64,000 nucleotides of DNA from NCBI RefSeq assembly GCF_017068455.1, contig NZ_CP070608.1:2027488-2091487 (forward strand), written 5' to 3'. This DNA is from Fulvivirga lutea (lineage in GTDB: Bacteria; Bacteroidota; Bacteroidia; Cytophagales; Cyclobacteriaceae). This document shows, one piece after another, positions 9,437 through 18,377 of the stretch. Within the stretch, counting starts at the first letter, position 1. Every line of letters starts with the position of its first letter. The notes beneath the pieces are model-generated. The model made no database searches. It saw only the letters and a list, made by a program, of their open reading frames with translations, and was not told the DNA's origin. The position numbers and the translations under genes are program-made.

Positions 9437-11107
9437 TTATCTGCCAGATTTAATGGCGAATTGCAATGCTTCCTTGCGGCTGGTTACACCTATTTTATCG
9501 TAGATTTTTTTGAGGTGGAACTTAACAGTATTCACCGAAACAAAGGTTTTTTCAGCGATCTCGCTGTTGCTCATGTCACTGAGGGCGAGGTTTAATATCT
9601 CAGCCTCTCTTTCAGTTAATGGGTTTTCAAGTTCTTTATTAAGCTTATCGATGTTTAAACCGGAAGTGTCACCCTCTAAAGCCACTTTAATTTGATTTCT
9701 AAGGTCATTAATCTCTGCGGTTAGAAGCTTTTGTTTGAGCTTTTGTCTGGAAATGATAACCCAAACAATAACGATTAAAGAAATTAAAATGATTACAAAT
9801 ATGACCGCGGTAAGTATGTATTGAGTACGTTGGCTAGCCAATTGTTCTTTGTTATAAATATTTTCTAAAGCCAATAATTCATTTTCCTGCTCTTTTTTGT
9901 ACACCTCATACTTTATCTCGAGAAGTGAAACAGCTTTTTTATTATTGATATTGATAATAGAATCCTGCAGTTGTTGAAAAGAATTTAAAGCGGCTAATGC
10001 GTCATAAGGTTGATTGCTCAGTTTAAATGCCTGGGATTGTAATTTGTAAGTATCTCTTAATTCTACAAGTAATTGCTTATTAGTGCATAGCGCTATATTT
10101 TCTCTGCTAATCTGAAGTGCCATCCTGGCATTTTTTTGTGCCAGATATGCTTTAATGAGCGTTAAGTTGGTTGCGGCAATGTGTAGAGTTTCATCTTTTG
10201 TTAACAGATATTGACGAGCCTGGCTTGCTAAGGTGATGGCGCGCTCATATTCCTTTGTTTTTAGATGATATTGTGACAAATCGTTCCTTCTTAGTGCAAC
10301 ATGAATACTGTCATTCATGTCTAAGTGCTGGGTTAGCGATAAGTTTAGGTAATGATTCGCGCTGTCTAAAATGTTCATAGCCAGGTAAGTTTTACCTAAT
10401 ACACCCTGACGCAATGCTAAACTGTTTGGGTTGCCACTACTTAATTCAAGCAGTTCGATTGACTCCTTGATGTCTTCTATAGCTTCAGCATAGTCGCCAA
10501 GAGTTATTTTTAAATCAGCGATGTTTCTCAAATCAAAGCCTATTCCGGCAGTATCTTTCAAAGCCAGGTCTATGTTATAGGCCTTCATATGATATTCTGT
10601 TGCTTCATCAATATCACCAAGCTTCCCATAAATAAGTCCGAGATTAGCATATTGGCCTGCTATCTCCGTTGAGTCACCTAAGTTTTGAGCTAACTTCAGC
10701 GCAATAAGGTATTGAAGGAGGGCCTTATCATAGATGCCTAATTCTCGATAACAAAATCCTGCATGGCTAACACATTCTAAATAGCGTAGGATGCTTTTTG
10801 GACTGATTTGCTCATGAATATCTATCGCATTTTGGTAATACTGTAATGACTTATCAATATCATTTAAATAGTAGTAGGCATCAGCTTGCAGTTGAATAAG
10901 TCTGGCTTTATCAACTAAGTTTTTAGCATTATTTAATTGATGATTAGCTTGTTCTATTGCTTCACTGTATTCAGAATTTTTGATGAGTTGTTCAACTTCA
11001 TCGATACCCTGAGCATTAAGCGCTTGAGTTACAATGAAGAGCAATAAAAAAACACTAATCTTATGAAGATTTAACCACATACTCCAAGGCTTCTTTTTTG
11101 TTGGCAA
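9437..11107 (-). CDS. TPR-transmembrane-LuxR HTH regulator (downstream of pair)
   Basis: A 556-aa membrane-bound transcription regulator. The N-terminal signal/anchor (SVFLLLFIVTQALNAQG) is followed by a TPR solenoid (about residues 35-400, for example the helix pairs around YANLGLIYGKLGD), which would be periplasmic. Then come one transmembrane helix (about 432-453), a cytoplasmic coiled linker and a C-terminal GerE/LuxR helix-turn-helix (about 495-556; NPLTEREAEIL, NTVKFHLKKIYDKIG). No kinase or receiver domain is visible. The start overlaps the end of the upstream paralogue by 47 bp; M10 at 11080 is an alternative start with a shorter overlap. Overlap and shared architecture indicate an operon and probably a working pair. 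The target is unknown; the LRR genes with the shared 89-bp element just downstream are plausible. Confidence 0.88.
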   Translation of the reverse strand: MPTKKKPWSMWLNLHKISVFLLLFIVTQALNAQGIDEVEQLIKNSEYSEAIEQANHQLNNAKNLVDKARLIQLQADAYYYLNDIDKSLQYYQNAIDIHEQISPKSILRYLECVSHAGFCYRELGIYDKALLQYLIALKLAQNLGDSTEIAGQYANLGLIYGKLGDIDEATEYHMKAYNIDLALKDTAGIGFDLRNIADLKITLGDYAEAIEDIKESIELLELSSGNPNSLALRQGVLGKTYLAMNILDSANHYLNLSLTQHLDMNDSIHVALRRNDLSQYHLKTKEYERAITLASQARQYLLTKDETLHIAATNLTLIKAYLAQKNARMALQISRENIALCTNKQLLVELRDTYKLQSQAFKLSNQPYDALAALNSFQQLQDSIININNKKAVSLLEIKYEVYKKEQENELLALENIYNKEQLASQRTQYILTAVIFVIILISLIVIVWVIISRQKLKQKLLTAEINDLRNQIKVALEGDTSGLNIDKLNKELENPLTEREAEILNLALSDMSNSEIAEKTFVSVNTVKFHLKKIYDKIGVTSRKEALQFAIKSGR

Positions 11108-12593
11108 CTCCGAGTTTTTGATAAATATTGCTCAAATGAAATTTAACCGTGTGAATCGACACAAATAGTGTATCAGCAATTTCTTTATTGGCTTTGCCTT
11201 GCATCACTAGTTTAAGAGCTTCCAGTTCCCTTTCCGTAAGGGGTGTATTAATCTTTTCGTTAATGGTATCTACTTCCAACTCTTCATAAATGGCATCGCC
11301 AGCTTGAATTTCTACAATTCGTTTTCTAAGGGCATCTAGCTGAAATTCTTGCTGTAATTTTTCTGCGTGTAACTTTTTGTTTCGTTGTGTGAAATAAACA
11401 GCAACAATGGCAAGCAGCATAATTCCGATAATAAACAAGCCAATTGTTTGATTTCTGGCTTTGGCAAGACTCAATTCTTTCAGGTTGTTTTCAAGTTTTA
11501 ATTTTTCGATCTCAGCCTCTTTCCTGGCAGTTTCGTATTGTGTTTGCAATTCATAAACACGGTTTACCATATTGGTATTCTTAATGGTATCGTTCAGCGC
11601 ATAAATTTCATCTTGTAATTGAATAGCTTCCTTTAAATTGCCTTTTTTCATCGCTAATTCTTTCGCTAAAAGTTTGAGGCTTTTTACTTCCTGCAAGTCT
11701 TGTTGCTTGGTAAAAAGTGGCGCTGCTTGCTCAATTAATTTTTGTGCCCCGGTTAAATTATTGGTGCCTAAGGCGTGTTCAATTTTTTGCAGATATAATC
11801 CTTGATACTTATAGCCAAACTTGTTTAAGATTACTTCAGCTGAATCGAGATGCTTCTTAGCTAAGTCATAATTTTTAAGAAATAAATGCGTAGTAGCAAT
11901 GTTTACATAATTAACCCCAAGGGCTATGGAGTCTTTTCCTTCTTTAAGGATTAATCGTCTCGTTTTATCAAGGCTTTTTAATGCTGCCTCATATTCACCA
12001 AGGCCATTTTGATAATTTCCAATTTTCATATGGCTTCTTGGGCGTATAACACCTGTTTTGTCAGATATCTCTTCGGATTTAAGAGCATACTCAAGAGCAA
12101 GTGGTAAGTTTTCCAGCTTATTGTAAATGCCGGCAATATTGCCTAACAATGATATTTGAAATTCTGCATTGTTTAGCTTATAACTTATATCCAGAGCTTT
12201 TTCGTAATACTCAAGTGCTATGTGATAAAAACTTTTAGCCCAGTTTATGTTACCATAAGCACGGAGTATTTGTATTTCTATCATGGGATGCTCATCTTTT
12301 GGCAGTACTTCACTGGCCTTATCCATAAAGTATAGCGCTGAGTCAAACTTTGATAACTGGCCGTAAGCAGACCCTTTGTAGTAGTAGAGATAGGATTTAA
12401 GAGAGTCCTCGGCAACTTCCTCAATTTTTAATTTATTGACAATTTCAATTACCGTGTTTGGGTTTCTGGTTGTCAGAATCTCATTGTAAATATCTATTGG
12501 TTTACTCGTGCTCTCATTTTGAGGTTGTCCTTGGCACAATGCACTAAAACATGTCGCGAGTAATGCGATCGCAATAATCAGAACTCTCAGCAT
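11061..12593 (-). CDS. TPR-transmembrane-LuxR HTH regulator (upstream of pair)
   Basis: A 510-aa paralogue of the next gene with the same plan: signal peptide (ending FSALCQGQ), TPR repeats through about residue 330, a coiled coil (about 340-378), a transmembrane helix (about 380-400; TIGLFIIGIMLLAIVAVYF), a second coiled segment, and a LuxR-type DNA-binding domain (about 449-510; TPLTERELEALKLV, HTVKFHLSNIYQKLG). It probably senses an envelope or periplasmic signal through the TPRs and acts on DNA from the membrane, which is inference from architecture. It is the first gene of the two-gene overlapping unit; the promoter should lie in 12594-12639 or further upstream. Confidence 0.88.
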   Translation of the reverse strand: MLRVLIIAIALLATCFSALCQGQPQNESTSKPIDIYNEILTTRNPNTVIEIVNKLKIEEVAEDSLKSYLYYYKGSAYGQLSKFDSALYFMDKASEVLPKDEHPMIEIQILRAYGNINWAKSFYHIALEYYEKALDISYKLNNAEFQISLLGNIAGIYNKLENLPLALEYALKSEEISDKTGVIRPRSHMKIGNYQNGLGEYEAALKSLDKTRRLILKEGKDSIALGVNYVNIATTHLFLKNYDLAKKHLDSAEVILNKFGYKYQGLYLQKIEHALGTNNLTGAQKLIEQAAPLFTKQQDLQEVKSLKLLAKELAMKKGNLKEAIQLQDEIYALNDTIKNTNMVNRVYELQTQYETARKEAEIEKLKLENNLKELSLAKARNQTIGLFIIGIMLLAIVAVYFTQRNKKLHAEKLQQEFQLDALRKRIVEIQAGDAIYEELEVDTINEKINTPLTERELEALKLVMQGKANKEIADTLFVSIHTVKFHLSNIYQKLGVANKKEALEYVVKSS

Positions 12594-12639
12594 AATAAAA
12601 ATAGTGTGTGTAACTACTAATATATTATGCTTTATTCAA

Positions 12640-13110
12640 TTAAAGAAGATAACTGGAATAATAGACGACACTTACCACTGCTAATGTTTTTAAATACTGG
12701 CTCACTAATTTTTTGTATAGTTCAGACTCTCTGTTTGAGGATTTAACAATGATAAGCCCCATAGTTATACCAAAAGTTACTCCGCCAATCCATAGCATTT
12801 CAGAATAGCCCGGTAATGAAAGCATAAGGAAAAGAACACCTATCACCAATATCGCAGAGCCAACACCACCAAACTTTACGATAATTTTATCAAGTGTACT
12901 GTCAGAATCAATGGGTTGATATCCTCTTAAAAAGCAGACAACGGCATAAGTGGAAAGTGAGATCATAAGTAGTTCAGGGGTGCCTTGCAAGTGCAGCATT
13001 TTGAAAACAATACTCACTAATACCAACACTAAACTTATCAATTCAACTTTAGGTAAGATTACTTCAAAAAGTAAATCCTTAAACCCTTTCTTTTCTTCGC
13101 TTTCGTTCAT
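12640..13110 (-). CDS. Small integral membrane protein of unknown function
   Basis: A 156-aa protein with an acidic/lysine-rich N-terminus (MNESEEKKGFK) and about four hydrophobic helices, including VELISLVLVLVSIVFKML, ILVIGVLFLMLSLPG and TLAVVSVVYYSSYLL. I do not recognise a family. It is separated by 6 bp from the START-like gene upstream (13117-13575), so the two are probably co-transcribed, and it lies 46 bp before the regulator gene starting at 12593. Confidence 0.7.
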   Translation of the reverse strand: MNESEEKKGFKDLLFEVILPKVELISLVLVLVSIVFKMLHLQGTPELLMISLSTYAVVCFLRGYQPIDSDSTLDKIIVKFGGVGSAILVIGVLFLMLSLPGYSEMLWIGGVTFGITMGLIIVKSSNRESELYKKLVSQYLKTLAVVSVVYYSSYLL

Positions 13111-13116
13111 ATTATA

Positions 13117-13575
13117 TTAATTTTCTGCTAGTTCCTTCAGTTTGGTAAAAGCCTTCGGCCAGGTTTCATCAAAATAGGATGCATATTCATCTGCAGTATC
13201 AACTTCAACAGTTAATGTTGTTATGCCATTGCTTTCCTCAAATTTATAGTTTTCATGTCCACCTGCCCATTGTTCAACTTGTGGCCCTTCCGTTATTTCT
13301 TTATCGCCTTGCAATATTCCGTAATGCCTGATCGAAACAAATTTGCCAGGTGCGTTCTCTACAATTTCAGAAACCATTCCGCCTTTGTTTCCATTCTCAT
13401 CGGTTCCAACAAAATGTATTTTTGAGCCTTTATCCCAACTGCCTTCATACGTGGAAGTGGGATTAAATTCTGCCGTCCATTGCTCATAGGTCTTTTTATT
13501 ATCCAGACCTAACATGACCCGATATACTTTATCAGCCTGAGCTTTTATTGAGGTTTGATAGGTTAGCTTTTTCAT
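13117..13575 (-). CDS. SRPBCC (START-like/AHSA1-like) domain protein
   Basis: A 152-aa single-domain protein of the Bet v1/START-like fold. It has the typical opening (KKLTYQTSIKAQADKVYRVM), a central WDKGSKIHFVG strand turn, a strand ending in ITTLTVEVDT and a C-terminal helix (WPKAFTKLKELAEN). Such proteins bind hydrophobic ligands or act as polyketide-cyclase-like or stress proteins; no substrate can be assigned. It clusters with a second, frameshifted SRPBCC gene and a DoxX gene upstream, all on the minus strand, a combination common in Bacteroidota. Confidence 0.85.
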   Translation of the reverse strand: MKKLTYQTSIKAQADKVYRVMLGLDNKKTYEQWTAEFNPTSTYEGSWDKGSKIHFVGTDENGNKGGMVSEIVENAPGKFVSIRHYGILQGDKEITEGPQVEQWAGGHENYKFEESNGITTLTVEVDTADEYASYFDETWPKAFTKLKELAEN

Positions 13576-13602
13576 GATTTGTAAGTTGAACTACGAATTT
13601 AA

Positions 13603-14018
13603 CTAAAGACCCTCTGTATATTTCTTAAAGCTATTTAAAATTGCTTGCCAGCCGTCTCGTTGCATTTCAATTGGGTTCTCGTCTTCAGGGTCGAATGTCA
13701 CACTTATATATGAGTGCCGTTTCCTTCATCTTTTAACAAAACATCAACCACACGGCCATCTTCCATTGTATAAGTGTACGATTTGTTGGGGGTTACTTCT
13801 GAGTAGGTGGCAATAAAATCAAAGCCCCAACTGCCATCTTTGGCCTCCATTCGCGCGTTAAATTGGCCACCTACCTTCAAATCATTCTTTGCAGATGGAC
13901 AATGCCAGTCATCTGAAGCAAAGTTCCATTTAGTGATGTGTTCTGGCGAAGTATAGCATTCCCAAACCTTGTTTCTGGGTGCAGCAACCTGGGCTTGAAT
14001 AGTGATTTTTTCTGACAT
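13603..14018 (-). pseudogene. SRPBCC/AHSA1 domain protein interrupted by a 2-bp frameshift
   Basis: The first part (14018 to about 13704, 104 aa) is a START-like domain (MSEKITIQAQVAAPRNKVWE) that stops at TAA right after GNGTHI. Removing one TA from the ATATATA run at about 13705-13711 restores the frame. Translation then continues as SVTFDPEDENPIEMQRDGWQ and onward, ending in NSFKKYTEGL with a stop at 13603-13605, which is the expected family C-terminus of about 138 aa. This is either a genuine inactivation (slippage in a dinucleotide run) or a sequencing/assembly error. The adjacent intact SRPBCC gene may be partly redundant with it. Confidence 0.85.
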
Positions 14019-14089
14019 AGGCTTGCGATTTAATTATTAATTAGTGGTAAGTACTTTTCTCTATTTTCATAAATTTTTTAAAACGTAGG

Positions 14090-14140
14090 AAACCTCCTAG
14101 GTTTAATTTTCTCACAGCAGATAAACCTAGGAGGTTTTTT
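14090..14140. terminator. Strong intrinsic terminator, possibly bidirectional
   Basis: There is a perfect 16-bp inverted repeat, left arm 14090-14105 (AAACCTCCTAGGTTTA) and right arm 14122-14137, with a 16-nt loop, A-rich on one side and followed by T's on the other. It lies between the frameshifted SRPBCC gene start and the DoxX gene end. For minus-strand DoxX transcription it would act just after the stop codon. Confidence 0.7.
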
Positions 14141-14151
14141 CAGTAAGTTTT

Positions 14152-14532
14152 TCAACGAGAAATCATTGGCATATACCTTTCTCTGTTTTCATAAATCGCC
14201 CAAATATTAATGGCGAAGAATACAGAAGCCAATATCAAACCGGATGGCGCAACTGTTAAATGCACAATCATAATCCCAATCATAATAGGGAAGAGCACAA
14301 TAGCTCCTAATGGCCTTGTTCTGGCAAAAATGAAAAGTATGCCTCCAAGGGCTTCTACAATTCCAATAAGTGGCATTAGCCAGAATATCTCTTCGAAAGC
14401 TGCATTCATCTGCTGTACTTTTTCAGGAAGGTCCTCTGGAACGGGGATGTAGTTGAATAATTTATTAAGCCCAGCGTTAATAAACATTAAGCTAAACAAC
14501 AGGTAGACAACAAAAAGGATTTTAGATTTCAT
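14152..14532 (-). CDS. DoxX-like membrane protein
   Basis: A 126-aa protein with four predicted transmembrane helices. The first contains VVYLLFSLMFINAGLNKLF, with the FxxAGxxKL motif of DoxX/DoxD-type proteins. Later helices are MPLIGIVEALGGILFIFA, LGAIVLFPIMIGIMIVHL and GLILASVFFAINIWAIY. Family members are poorly understood; some are subunits of quinone-reactive oxidoreductases. The 14533-14715 gap upstream is a divergent promoter region shared with lemA. Confidence 0.85.
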   Translation of the reverse strand: MKSKILFVVYLLFSLMFINAGLNKLFNYIPVPEDLPEKVQQMNAAFEEIFWLMPLIGIVEALGGILFIFARTRPLGAIVLFPIMIGIMIVHLTVAPSGLILASVFFAINIWAIYENRERYMPMISR

Positions 14533-14715
14533 CTTATTAAAAGTGTTTTGATTTTAAGACAAGATAATAGGAATCAATATTAATTGCTATAGCCTGTTCT
14601 TTGACTTTGTACACAAATTGAATTTTGGAAATATTACAGCAAGCCTACTTTTTACCTAAGCATAAAAACAGAAACGATAATTCATTATATTTATCTCGCT
14701 TTAAATCAAACAACC

Positions 14716-15279
14716 ATGGAAATGTTTATTGGAATAGGAATAGCTGCTTTACTCGTAATATGGGTCGTAAGTATTTATAACCGCCTTGTTAAGCTTAGAA
14801 ATAACCGTGAAAATGCCTTTGCAGATATTGATGTGCAACTGAAGCAACGCCATGATTTGATACCTCAATTGGTAGATACCGTACGCGGTTATATGAAACA
14901 CGAAAACGAGGTGCTTACCCGAGTAACTGAGGCGCGTGCTGCGGCCATGGGGGCAAATACCATTAATGATAAAATTGGTGCTGAAAATATGCTCACCAAT
15001 GCTTTGAGTGGATTAAAAGTGGCCGTAGAAGCTTATCCCGATCTTAAAGCTAGCTCAAATTTCAGCAACCTTCAGGCTGAAATCTCAGATGTGGAGAATA
15101 AGCTGGCTGCAGTAAGAAGATATTTCAATTCAGCTACTAAGGAATTGAACAATGCTGTACAGACATTTCCGTCAAATGTTTTTGCAGGTATGTTTGGCTT
15201 CAAGAAAGAACCAATGTTTGAAATTGCTGCTGAGGATAGAAAAGCACACGAAACCGCTCCCAAGATAAGTTTTGATTGA
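14716..15279 (+). CDS. lemA: LemA family protein
   Basis: A 187-aa protein with one N-terminal transmembrane helix (FIGIGIAALLVIWVVSIYN) and a helical bundle bearing the LemA signature (NRLVKLRNNRENAFADIDVQLKQRHDLIPQLV in segments, then YFNSATKELNNAVQTFPSN). LemA proteins are membrane-anchored helical proteins of unclear role, often encoded next to M48 peptidases or TPM-domain proteins. Here the stop codon overlaps the ATG of an M48 peptidase gene by one base (TGATG), so they form a translationally coupled pair. Confidence 0.95.
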   Translation: MEMFIGIGIAALLVIWVVSIYNRLVKLRNNRENAFADIDVQLKQRHDLIPQLVDTVRGYMKHENEVLTRVTEARAAAMGANTINDKIGAENMLTNALSGLKVAVEAYPDLKASSNFSNLQAEISDVENKLAAVRRYFNSATKELNNAVQTFPSNVFAGMFGFKKEPMFEIAAEDRKAHETAPKISFD

Positions 15280-16241
15280 TGCAATACGTAGGAGTACAAA
15301 CTCAAATTTGGCGAAATAATCGTCATTCCATATTACTTTTAATTGGGTTTCCTGTATTGCTTTTAGGCATGGTTTGGAGCATCATTCTCATCCTAAATAA
15401 AGATGAAATTGGCGCCCTTGATCTTGCTAATCAATATTTTCTCATCGCTGCACCTTATGTAATAGCCGGGGTCACCATCTGGTTTTTAATTGCCTGGGTT
15501 GCACAAGGCGCCATGATTCGCAAAGCAACAGGTGCGAAGCCATTGGAAAGAAAAGAAAATATGCGGGTGTATAATTTGGTGGAAAATCTGGCCATGTCTC
15601 GCGGAATGCGCACTCCTAAAATTAACATTATCGAAGATGATTCGCTTAACGCCTTTGCCAGCGGACTCACTGAGAAAAATTATACCATAACCCTGTCGAG
15701 TGGCATTATTAATAAGCTTGACGATAAGGAGTTGGAAGCTGTAATTGCTCATGAATTAACTCATATAATCAATAAGGATGTTAGGTTGTTAGTAATCTCC
15801 ATCATATTCGTTGGCATATTCTCTTTCATTGCCGAAGGTTTGATGCGTACATTTTTGCGCAGTTCAACAAGACGAAGCTCAAGTTCTTCTTCCAATGGGA
15901 AAAAGGGTAAAGGTGGTGGAGGAGGTATCGCGCTCATTGTAATAGTAGTTCTGGTGAGTTATCTTATCTCTTTACTAATTCGGTTTTCCATCTCCAGAAA
16001 AAGGGAATTTATGGCTGATGCCGGAGCGGTTGAGTTGACAAAAAATCCTCAAGCGCTGGCTAGTGCGTTACGCAAAATTTCAGAAGATCCGCTTATTGAA
16101 GCGGTAAGAAGAGACGATGTGGCACAAATGTTTATTGAGCACCCCAAGAAGAAGAAAACATCCTTTTTCTCATTTTTCACTACTCTGTTTGCTACTCACC
16201 CACCTATTGAAAAACGTATTGAAACGCTGGAACAGTTTTAA
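15279..16241 (+). CDS. HtpX-like M48 family membrane metallopeptidase
   Basis: A 320-aa zinc metalloprotease of the inner membrane. Two N-terminal transmembrane helices are followed by the M48 catalytic helix AVIAHELTHIINKD (HExxH), another helix pair flanking a Ser/Gly/Lys-rich loop (SSTRRSSSSSSNGKKGKGGGGG), and the third-ligand motif RKREFMADAGAVEL. The C-terminus has the FATHPPIEKRIETL motif. The family degrades misfolded membrane proteins. The ATG at 15279 overlaps the lemA stop; a TTG at 15276 would add one residue and is less likely. Confidence 0.93.
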   Translation: MQYVGVQTQIWRNNRHSILLLIGFPVLLLGMVWSIILILNKDEIGALDLANQYFLIAAPYVIAGVTIWFLIAWVAQGAMIRKATGAKPLERKENMRVYNLVENLAMSRGMRTPKINIIEDDSLNAFASGLTEKNYTITLSSGIINKLDDKELEAVIAHELTHIINKDVRLLVISIIFVGIFSFIAEGLMRTFLRSSTRRSSSSSSNGKKGKGGGGGIALIVIVVLVSYLISLLIRFSISRKREFMADAGAVELTKNPQALASALRKISEDPLIEAVRRDDVAQMFIEHPKKKKTSFFSFFTTLFATHPPIEKRIETLEQF

Positions 16242-16339
16242 ATAGAGGTATCATATCTGTGCCAATAGTTCACAATGGAATTTTTATAATGTTATTCCGC
16301 GGAATTCGTTAAATTATCTGTTCATTGAACCTACTATAG

Positions 16340-17374
16340 TTGAGTCGCAGTTATCACATCTTTCTGATTTTAGTTTTGCTCATTAGCAACCAGTACTCGG
16401 TTTATAGTCAGCAAGACGAAGCATTGGTGATTGAAGAGGAAGGCGAATTAGTAGAGGCGGCTAATCGATATAAACCACGCCCCAAGTTCCTTGTATTCGA
16501 AACAGAGTTTATTAACAATTTCACGGTAACTTCTAATTCAGATGAAATTGGTAATGCGGAAGCTAATGTGTCTCAAAACCTGATAAGAGAGGGTAAGATT
16601 AAATTTCCAATTATATTGAAAGAACGCACGAATATCATCGGTGGGTTTGGCTATCGGCACGAGCAGTTTAAATTCAATAATCTGACCGATGCAAACTACC
16701 CACTGTTCGAAAGATTTGATGATAAATCGTTAAAGCGAGTTACTTTCAGCAGCTACCTAAAGCATGATTTCAATGAAAAGAAATTCTTGTTTATGTACTT
16801 CAATAGTTCTTTAAATAGCGATAAGCCAAGGTTTAGATATTTTCTACCACAATTAAAGATATCACTTGCTACATTAAAGGGTAAGCGCATTGGTCTTCAT
16901 AAAGAGATTGGTTACGGCATTTCTTTTGGCTATGATTTTGGTCAACCTGCTGTTTTTCCACTATTTATGTTAAATAATGATTTTTCTCTGCATTGGGGGT
17001 ATGAATTACTATTGCCAAAAAGTGCCAAGTTAAGGTACTCACCCAATGTTTCGAATCACTTTATTTCCACATTGGAGCTTCAGGGTGCCAGCTATTACTT
17101 GAGGGATAGCGTTTTGGAAAGTTATAATGAGCTGGAGTTTAGAAGGTCGTCTGTTCGCTTTACACTTACCTATGAAAGGGAAATACACGATTGGCTATGG
17201 TTTGGCCTTACTGCCGGTTATCGAATTCCTATCAATATATTTTTATCTGAACCTGGCGACAGGCGAGCTGATGCCGTAATTACTATTGAGGCGAGAACAG
17301 CTCCATATATAAACTTTGCTATTTTTCTTGTACCACCTAACAAACTCTACAATAGGGCAAAGGGGAGTGGGTAG
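16340..17374 (+). CDS. DUF6268-like outer-membrane beta-barrel protein
   Basis: A 344-aa protein with a signal peptide (HIFLILVLLISNQYSVYSQ) followed by repeated amphipathic strands (KFLVFETEFINNFTV, GYRHEQFKFNNL, FLFMYFNSSLN, SVRFTLTYEREIHDWLWFGLTAGYRI), as in outer-membrane beta-barrels. It matches the pattern I associate with DUF6268. The start is TTG at 16340; no in-frame ATG occurs near the signal peptide. It stands alone 98 bp after the M48 gene and converges on the LysR gene, with only 8 bp between stops. Function unknown. Confidence 0.75.
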   Translation: MSRSYHIFLILVLLISNQYSVYSQQDEALVIEEEGELVEAANRYKPRPKFLVFETEFINNFTVTSNSDEIGNAEANVSQNLIREGKIKFPIILKERTNIIGGFGYRHEQFKFNNLTDANYPLFERFDDKSLKRVTFSSYLKHDFNEKKFLFMYFNSSLNSDKPRFRYFLPQLKISLATLKGKRIGLHKEIGYGISFGYDFGQPAVFPLFMLNNDFSLHWGYELLLPKSAKLRYSPNVSNHFISTLELQGASYYLRDSVLESYNELEFRRSSVRFTLTYEREIHDWLWFGLTAGYRIPINIFLSEPGDRRADAVITIEARTAPYINFAIFLVPPNKLYNRAKGSG

Positions 17375-17382
17375 CTAAGTTA

Positions 17383-18288
17383 TTATTCAAAATATTCACT
17401 AATAATTTTTGATTTATGAGTTTCCATATGCTTTACCAATGCTGTTCCTGCTGGAGTTAAATTTTTTCCAGAGGCCCAAACCAAATTCCAATTAGTAATA
17501 ATGGGCAAGCCAGGGAGTGTAATTGTTTGTAAAAGCCCTAATTGTAAGGAATGACGCAACCCAATCATAGGCATAATAGAAACACCTAAACCAGCCATAA
17601 CAGCTTGCTTAACCGCCTCATTAGAGGTTAGCTCCATAGTTCTCTTTGCCCGTATCTTATTTTTAGCCAAAAAGCCTTCCATAGCCTTTCTGGTAGCTGA
17701 ACCCTGCTCCCTAAATATTAAGGGAATATCTTCGAGGCTTTGAAGTCCCATTTTTTTAATCTGCTCAAAATATGCCTTACCGCATACTAGCTGTAAAACA
17801 TTATCCATCAATTCAATCCTTTCTAAAGCCATTTCCGGTAAAACAGATACCAACGCGAAGTCAGTTTCATTTTTAGCCAAACTCTCAACTACCAGGTTTT
17901 TGTTCGTTACATCAATGGAAATATCAACGTTGGGGTGCTCGTGAACAAATTCTGTGAGAAAGTAAGGAATAACATACTTACCAGTAGATACCGATGATAT
18001 TTTAATGCGGCCTGTCAATAACCCTTTGTATTGATTAGTTGTATCATTAATCAGGTCGGCACCTTCAAGCAGTCTTTCGCTTAATATATAAATGCGCTGA
18101 CCGAAATCAGTAATAAAAAGCTGTCGACCAATAATTTCAGTTAAGGGTACATCAAATTGCTCCTGTAATTTTTTTAGCTGAATAGAAACTGCCGGCTGTG
18201 TTAAATGTAATGCCTCAGCGGCCTTTGTAATACTCTTTAGTTCACAAACCTTGGCAAATACTTTAAGTTGATGAAGGGTATAGTGCAT
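17383..18288 (-). CDS. LysR family transcriptional regulator
   Basis: A 301-aa regulator with an N-terminal winged HTH (TLHQLKVFAKVCELKSITKAAEALHLTQPAVSIQLKKL in parts, about residues 4-60) and a periplasmic-binding-protein-like effector domain (about 90-300). It is divergent from the bicarbonate-permease operon across 89 bp. That is the classic LysR arrangement, so it most likely controls that operon and itself. The nearest functional analogues are CbbR/CmpR-type regulators that sense carbon status, which is inference from context rather than from a diagnostic residue. Confidence 0.92.
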   Translation of the reverse strand: MHYTLHQLKVFAKVCELKSITKAAEALHLTQPAVSIQLKKLQEQFDVPLTEIIGRQLFITDFGQRIYILSERLLEGADLINDTTNQYKGLLTGRIKISSVSTGKYVIPYFLTEFVHEHPNVDISIDVTNKNLVVESLAKNETDFALVSVLPEMALERIELMDNVLQLVCGKAYFEQIKKMGLQSLEDIPLIFREQGSATRKAMEGFLAKNKIRAKRTMELTSNEAVKQAVMAGLGVSIMPMIGLRHSLQLGLLQTITLPGLPIITNWNLVWASGKNLTPAGTALVKHMETHKSKIISEYFE

Positions 18289-18377
18289 AAATATTAGTTA
18301 ATGTATTGTATAAATATATTAAATAAAAATTTATAAAAAATGTTTTTCACATTTGCATAAACAAAAATTAATACATT
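18289..18377. promoter_or_regulatory. Divergent LysR/bicarbonate-operon control region
   Basis: An 89-bp, very AT-rich gap between divergent starts. A partly symmetric stretch at about 18297-18321 (TTAATGTAT-N7-ATATATTAA) could be the LysR box. A TTTGCATAAAC stretch lies close to the rightward start. No exact consensus promoter is certain. Confidence 0.45.
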
